Origin: Antedon mediterranea
Taxonomy: Eukaryota; Echinodermata; Crinoidea; Comatulida; Antedonidae
NCBI RefSeq assembly: GCF_964355755.1
Contig: NC_092670.1
Coordinates: 27,145,795 to 27,209,794 of the forward strand
Direction of reading: 5' to 3'
DNA: 64,000 bases
In this document: positions 58,111 to 64,000 of the stretch, piece by piece
How the letters are laid out: each line of letters opens with the position of its first letter
How positions within the stretch are numbered: the first letter of the stretch is position 1
Notes under the pieces: model-generated
What the model saw: the letters and a program-made list of their open reading frames with translations, nothing else
Database searches by the model: none
Told to the model about the DNA's origin: nothing
Made by a program: the position numbers and the translations under genes

Positions 58111-61100
58111 GTTACAATTTGATAACTGAGCATGCACGCATCTTTTAATATCTACCTCATCAATAATTAGCATTGATATCATATATCAGATTGTTGGATA
58201 TGATCAGTGTAGTCATAATTTGATAACTGAGCACGCATCTTTTAATATCTACCTCATCAATAATTATTTTTAATAATCTATATCACATTTTTCGATATAA
58301 TCAGTGTAGTCAAAATTTGATAACTGAGCACGCATCTTTTAATATCTACCTCATCAATAATTATTACTAATAATCTATATCACATTGTTGGATATGATCA
58401 GTGTAGTCAGAATTTGAAAACTGAGCACGCATCTTTTAATATCTACCTCACCAATAATTATTATTAATATCATATATCATACTGTTAGATGTGATCAGTG
58501 TAGTCATAATTTGATAACTGAGCACGCATCTTTAAATATCTAAATCATCAATAATTATTATTAATAATCTATATCACATTGTTGGATATGATCAGTGTAG
58601 TCAGAATTTGATAACTGAGCACGCTTCTTTTAATATCTACCTCATCAATAATTATTATTAATATCTTATATCACATTGTTGGATATAATCAGTGTAGTCA
58701 GAATTTGATAACTGAGCACGCATCTTTTAATATCTACCTCATCAATAATTATTATTAATATCTTATATCACATTGTTGGATATGATCAGTGTAGTCATAA
58801 TTTGATAACTGAGCACGCCTCTTTAAATATCTACATCATCAATAATTATTAATAATAATCTATATCACATTTTTGGATATGATCAGTGTAGTAATAATTT
58901 GATAACTGAGCACGCATCTTTTAATATCTACCTCATCAATAATTAATGTTAATAATCTATATCACATTGTTGGATATGATCAGTGTAGTCAGAATTTGAT
59001 AACTGAGCACGCATCTTTTAATATCTACCTCATCAATAATTATTATTAATAATCTATAGCACATTGTTTGATATGATCAGTGTAGTCATAATTTGATAAC
59101 TGAGCACGCATCTTTTAATATCTACCTCATCAGTAATTATTATTAATAATCTATAGCACATTGTTTGATATGATCAGTGTAGTCATAATTTGATAACTGA
59201 GCACGCATCTTTAAATATCTACATCATCAATAATTATTAATAATAATCTATATCACATTTTTGGATATGATCAGTGTAGTCAGAATTTGATAACTGAGCA
59301 CGCATCTTTAAATATCCACCTCATCAATAATTATTATTAATATCATATATCACATTGTTCGATATGATCAGTGTAGTCAGAATTTGATAACTGAGCACGC
59401 ATCTTTTAATATCTACCTCATCAATAATTATTATTAATATCTTATATCACATTGTTGGATATGATCAGTGTAGTCATAATTTGATAACTGAGCACGCATC
59501 TTTAAATATCTACCTCATCAATAATTATTATTAATAATCTATATCACATTGTTGGATATAATCAGTGTAGTCAAAATTTGATAACTGAGCACGCATCTTT
59601 TAATATCTACCTCATCAATAATTATTACTAATAATCTATATCACATTGTTGGATATGATCAGTGTAGTCAGAATTTGAAAACTGAGCACGCATCTTTTAA
59701 TATCTACCTCACCAATAATTATTATTAATATCATATATCATACTGTTAGATGTGATCAGTGTAGTCATAATTTGATAACTGAGCACGCATCTTTAAATAT
59801 CTAAATCATCAATAATTATTATTAATAATCTATATCACATTGTTGGATATGATCAGTGTAGTCAGAATTTGATAACTGAGCACGCTTCTTTTAATATCTA
59901 CCTCATCAATAATTATTATTAATATCTTATATCACATTGTTGGATATAATCAGTGTAGTCAGAATTTGATAACTGAGCACGCATCTTTTAATATCTACCT
60001 CATCAATAATTATTATTAATATCTTATATCACATTGTTGGATATGATCAGTGTAGTCATAATTTGATAACTGAGCACGCCTCTTTAAATATCTACATCAT
60101 CAATAATTATTAATAATAATCTATATCACATTTTTGGATATGATCAGTGTAGTAATAATTTGATAACTGAGCACGCAACTTTTAATATCTACCTCATCAA
60201 TAATTAATGTTAATAATCTATATCACATTGTTGGATATGATCAGTGTAGTCAGAATTTGATAACTGAGCACGCATCTTTAAATATCTACCTCATCAATAA
60301 TTATTATTAATAATCTATATCACATTGTTGGATATAATCAGTGTAGTCATAATATGATAACTGAGCACGCATCTTTTAATATCTACCTCATCAATAATTA
60401 TTATTAATAATCTATAGCACATTGTTTGATATGATCAGTGTAGTCATAATTTGATAACTGAGCACGCATCTTTTAATATCTACCTCATCAGTAATTATTA
60501 TTAATAATCTATAGCACATTGTTTGATATGATCAGTGTAGTCATAATTTGATAACTGAGCACGCATCTTTAAATATCTACATCATCAATAATTATTAATA
60601 ATAATCTATATCACATTTTTGGATATGATCAGTGTAGTCAGAATTTGATAACTGAGCACGCATCTTTAAATATCCACCTCATCAATAATTATTATTAATA
60701 TCATATATCACATTGTTCGATATGATCAGTGTAGTCAGAATTTGATAACTGAGCACGCATCTTTTAATATCTACCTCATCAATAATTTTTTATTAATATC
60801 TTATATCACATTGTTGGATATGATCAGTGTAGTCATAATTTGATAACTGAGCACGCATCTTTTAATATCTACCTCATCAATAATTATTATTAATATCTTA
60901 TATCACATTGTTGGATATGATCAGTGTAGTCATAATTTGATAACTGAGCACGCCTCTTTAAATATCTACATCATCAATAATTATTAATAATAATCTATAT
61001 CACATTTTTGGATATGATCAGTGTAGTAATAATTTGATAACTGAGCACGCATCTGTCAATATCTACATCAACAATAATTATTATTAATAATCTATATCAC

Positions 61101-61122
61101 ATTGTTGGATATGATCAGTGTA
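58111..61122 (+). repeat. Higher-order block B3 (3012 bp)
   Basis: Same length and marker offsets as B1 and B2. Confidence 0.9.
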
Positions 61123-64000
61123 GTTACAATTTGATAACTGAGCATGCACGCATCTTTTAATATCTACCTCATCAATAATTAGCATTGATATCATATATCA
61201 GATTGTTGGATATGATCAGTGTAGTCATAATTTGATAACTGAGCACGCATCTTTTAATATCTACCTCATCAATAATTATTTTTAATAATCTATATCACAT
61301 TTTTCGATATAATCAGTGTAGTCAAAATTTGATAACTGAGCACGCATCTTTTAATATCTACCTCATCAATAATTATTACTAATAATCTATATCACATTGT
61401 TGGATATGATCAGTGTAGTCAGAATTTGAAAACTGAGCGCGCATCTTTTAATATCTACCTCACCAATAATTATTATTAATATCATATATCATACTGTTAG
61501 ATGTGATCAGTGTAGTCATAATTTGATAACTGAGCACGCATCTTTAAATATCTAAATCATCAATAATTATTATTAATAATCTATATCACATTGTTGGATA
61601 TGATCAGTGTAGTCAGAATTTGATAACTGAGCACGCTTCTTTTAATATCTACCTCATCAATAATTATTATTAATATCTTATATCACATTGTTGGATATAA
61701 TCAGTGTAGTCAGAATTTGATAACTGAGCACGCATCTTTTAATATCTACCTCATCAATAATTATTATTAATATCTTATATCACATTGTTGGATATGATCA
61801 GTGTAGTCATAATTTGATAACTGAGCACGTCTCTTTAAATATCTACATCATCAATAATTATTAATAATAATCTATATCACATTTTTGGATATGATCAGTG
61901 TAGTAATAATTTGATAACTGAGCACGCATCTTTTAATATCTACCTCATCAATAATTAATGTTAATAATCTATGTCACATTGTTGGATATGATCAGTGTAG
62001 TCAGAATTTGATAACTGAGCACGCATCTTTTAATATCTACCTCATCAATAATTATTATTAATAATCTATAGCACATTGTTTGATATGATCAGTGTAGTCA
62101 TAATTTGATAACTGAGCACGCATCTTTTAATATCTACCTCATCAGTAATTATTATTAATAATCTATAGCACATTGTTTGATATGATCAGTGTAGTCATAA
62201 TTTGATAACTGAGCACGCATCTTTAAATATCTACATCATCAATAATTATTAATAATAATCTATATCACATTTTTGGATATGATCAGTGTAGTCAGAATTT
62301 GATAACTGAGCACGCATCTTTAAATATCCACCTCATCAATAATTATTATTAATATCATATATCACATTGTTCGATATGATCAGTGTAGTCAGAATTTGAT
62401 AACTGAGCACGCATCTTTTAATATCTACCTCATCAATAATTATTATTAATATCTTATATCACATTGTTGGATATGATCAGTGTAGTCATAATTTGATAAC
62501 TGAGCACGCATCTTTAAATATCTACCTCATCAATAATTATTATTAATAATTTATATCACATTGTTGGATATAATCAGTGTAGTCAAAATTTGATAACTGA
62601 GCACGCATCTTTTAATATCTACCTCATCAATAATTATTACTAATAATCTATATCACATTGTTGGATATGATCAGTGTAGTCAGAATTTGAAAACTGAGCA
62701 CGCATCTTTTAATATCTACCTCACCAATAATTATTATTAATATCATATATCATACTGTTAGATGTGATCAGTGTAGTCATAATTTGATAACTGAGCACGC
62801 ATCTTTAAATATCTAAATCATCAATAATTATTATTAATAATCTATATCACATTTTTGGATATGATCAGTGTAGTCAGAATTTGATAACTGAGCACGCTTC
62901 TTTTAATATCTACCTCATCAATAATTATTATTAATATCTTATATCACATTGTTGAATATAATCAGTGTAGTCAGAATTTGATAACTGAGCACGCATCTTT
63001 TAATATCTACCTCATCAATAATTATTATTATTATCTTATATCACATTGTTGGATATGATCAGTGTAGTCATAATTTGATAACTGAGCACGCCTCTTTAAA
63101 TATCTACATCATCAATAATTATTAATAATAATCTATATCACATTTTTGGATATGATCAGTGTAGTAATAATTTGATAACTGAGCACGCAACTTTTAATAT
63201 CTACCTCATCAATAATTAATGTTAATAATCTATATCACATTGTTGGATATGATCAGTGTAGTCAGAATTTGATAACTGAGCACGCATCTTTAAATATCTA
63301 CCTCATCAATAATTATTATTAATAATCTATATCACATTGTTGGATATAATCAGTGTAGTCATAATATGATAACTGAGCACGCATCTTTTAATATCTACCT
63401 CATCAATAATTATTATTAATAATCTATAGCACATTGTTTGATATGATCAGTGTAGTCATAATTTGATAACTGAGCACGCATCTTTTAATATCTACCTCAT
63501 CAGTAATTATTATTAATAATCTATAGCACATTGTTTGATATGATCAGTGTAGTCATAATTTGATAACTGAGCACGCATCTTTAAATATCTACATCATCAA
63601 TAATTATTAATAATAATCTATATCACATTTTTGGATATGATCAGTGTAGTCAGAATTTGATAACTGAGCACGCATCTTTAAATATCCACCTCATCAATAA
63701 TTATTATTAATATCATATATCACATTGTTTGATATGATCAGTGTAGTCAGAATTTGATAACTGAGCACGCATCTTTTAATATCTACCTCATCAATAATTT
63801 TTTATTAATATCTTATATCACATTGTTGGATATGATCAGTGTAGTCATAATTTGATAACTGAGCACGCATCTTTTAATATCTACCTCATCAATAATTATT
63901 ATTAATATCTTATATCACATTGTTGGATATGATCAGTGTAGTCATAATTTGATAACTGAGCACGCCTCTTTAAATATCTACATCATCAATAATTATTAAT
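61123..64000 (+). repeat. Partial block, patchwork of two B-type histories
   Basis: Up to about offset 1900 it carries private variants of the block at 47521 (GAGCACGTCTC at offset 700, TATTATTATTATCTT at about 1900). By offset 2062 it carries the ACGCAACTTTT marker of B1-B3. The block is cut by the window end. Confidence 0.85.

Larger units (their letters stand above)
37116..64000 (+). repeat. 97-bp satellite array, about 277 monomers, open at window end
   Basis: Monomer consensus landmarks in order: GATATGATCAGTGTAGTCA, (T/G)AATTTGATAACTGAGCACG, CATCTTTTAATATCTACCTC, ATCAATAATTATTATTAATA and a CTATATCACATTGTTG end. Successive copies start 97 bp apart (for example GATCAG at 40225 and 40322). 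Two ending types (AATATCTTATATCAC and AATAATCTATATCAC) and CATAA/CAGAA variants alternate irregularly. No frame longer than 60 codons exists. Homogeneity with a higher-order structure is typical of centromeric or pericentromeric satellite; function is inferred only. Confidence 0.97.

Noticed and set aside
37116-64000. CRISPR-like repeat array
   Set aside because: The 97-bp units are contiguous with no unique spacers, there are no cas genes and the context is eukaryotic. It is a satellite.

Overview
The window looks like a piece of heterochromatin, probably pericentromeric, from an invertebrate animal. No host protein-coding gene, rRNA or tRNA can be supported. Every long reading frame belongs to a transposable element. 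The element mix (CR1-type LINEs with PHD plus esterase ORF1, L2, Mag-like Ty3/gypsy, Harbinger/hAT/foldback DNA elements), the many AGGCCTA strings and the long foldback transposons suggest a marine deuterostome such as an echinoderm. A mollusc or another marine invertebrate cannot be excluded, because nothing in the window names a species.

Layout. Positions 1-4659 are AT-rich non-coding DNA with small repeats and one LINE scrap. Positions 4660-18360 hold a Ty3/gypsy-type LTR retrotransposon on the + strand. It has nearly identical LTRs, a primer-binding site that fits tRNA-His, a gag frame and a broken pol. It is interrupted twice: by an L2-like LINE (6232-9857), which itself contains a truncated CR1-like LINE (7929-9792), and by a near-complete CR1-like LINE on the - strand (11225 to about 16500). 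Pol also has an internal deletion that joins the start of reverse transcriptase to the second half of integrase.

Positions 18361-19877 hold fragments, including a LINE 3' tail. Positions 19878-23729 form a 3.85-kb foldback DNA transposon with arms of about 1.5 kb. Each arm carries a tandem array and a copy of the last third of a gene for a Cys-rich (CXC-like) protein. The centre of that gene is broken by a 55-bp hAT-type MITE with a perfect 8-bp target duplication.

Positions 23766-36850 hold a second LTR retrotransposon, Mag/SURL-like, on the - strand. It contains integrase, RNase H, reverse transcriptase, protease, two CCHC knuckles and part of gag, with several frameshifts and stops. It has been invaded by a 4.8-kb foldback element with an exact 3-bp duplication, by three short inverted-repeat MITEs and by a Harbinger-like element that carries a possible exon.

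From about 37116 to the window end there is a satellite array of 97-bp AT-rich monomers (about 277 copies). It is organised in higher-order blocks of 3688, 3692, 3012, 4759, 3012, 2819 and 3012 bp plus a partial block. The odd-sized blocks can be explained to the base as unequal-crossover chimeras of two parental blocks. No coordinated pathway is encoded here; the elements are linked only by nesting, and the order of insertions can be read from the breaks.
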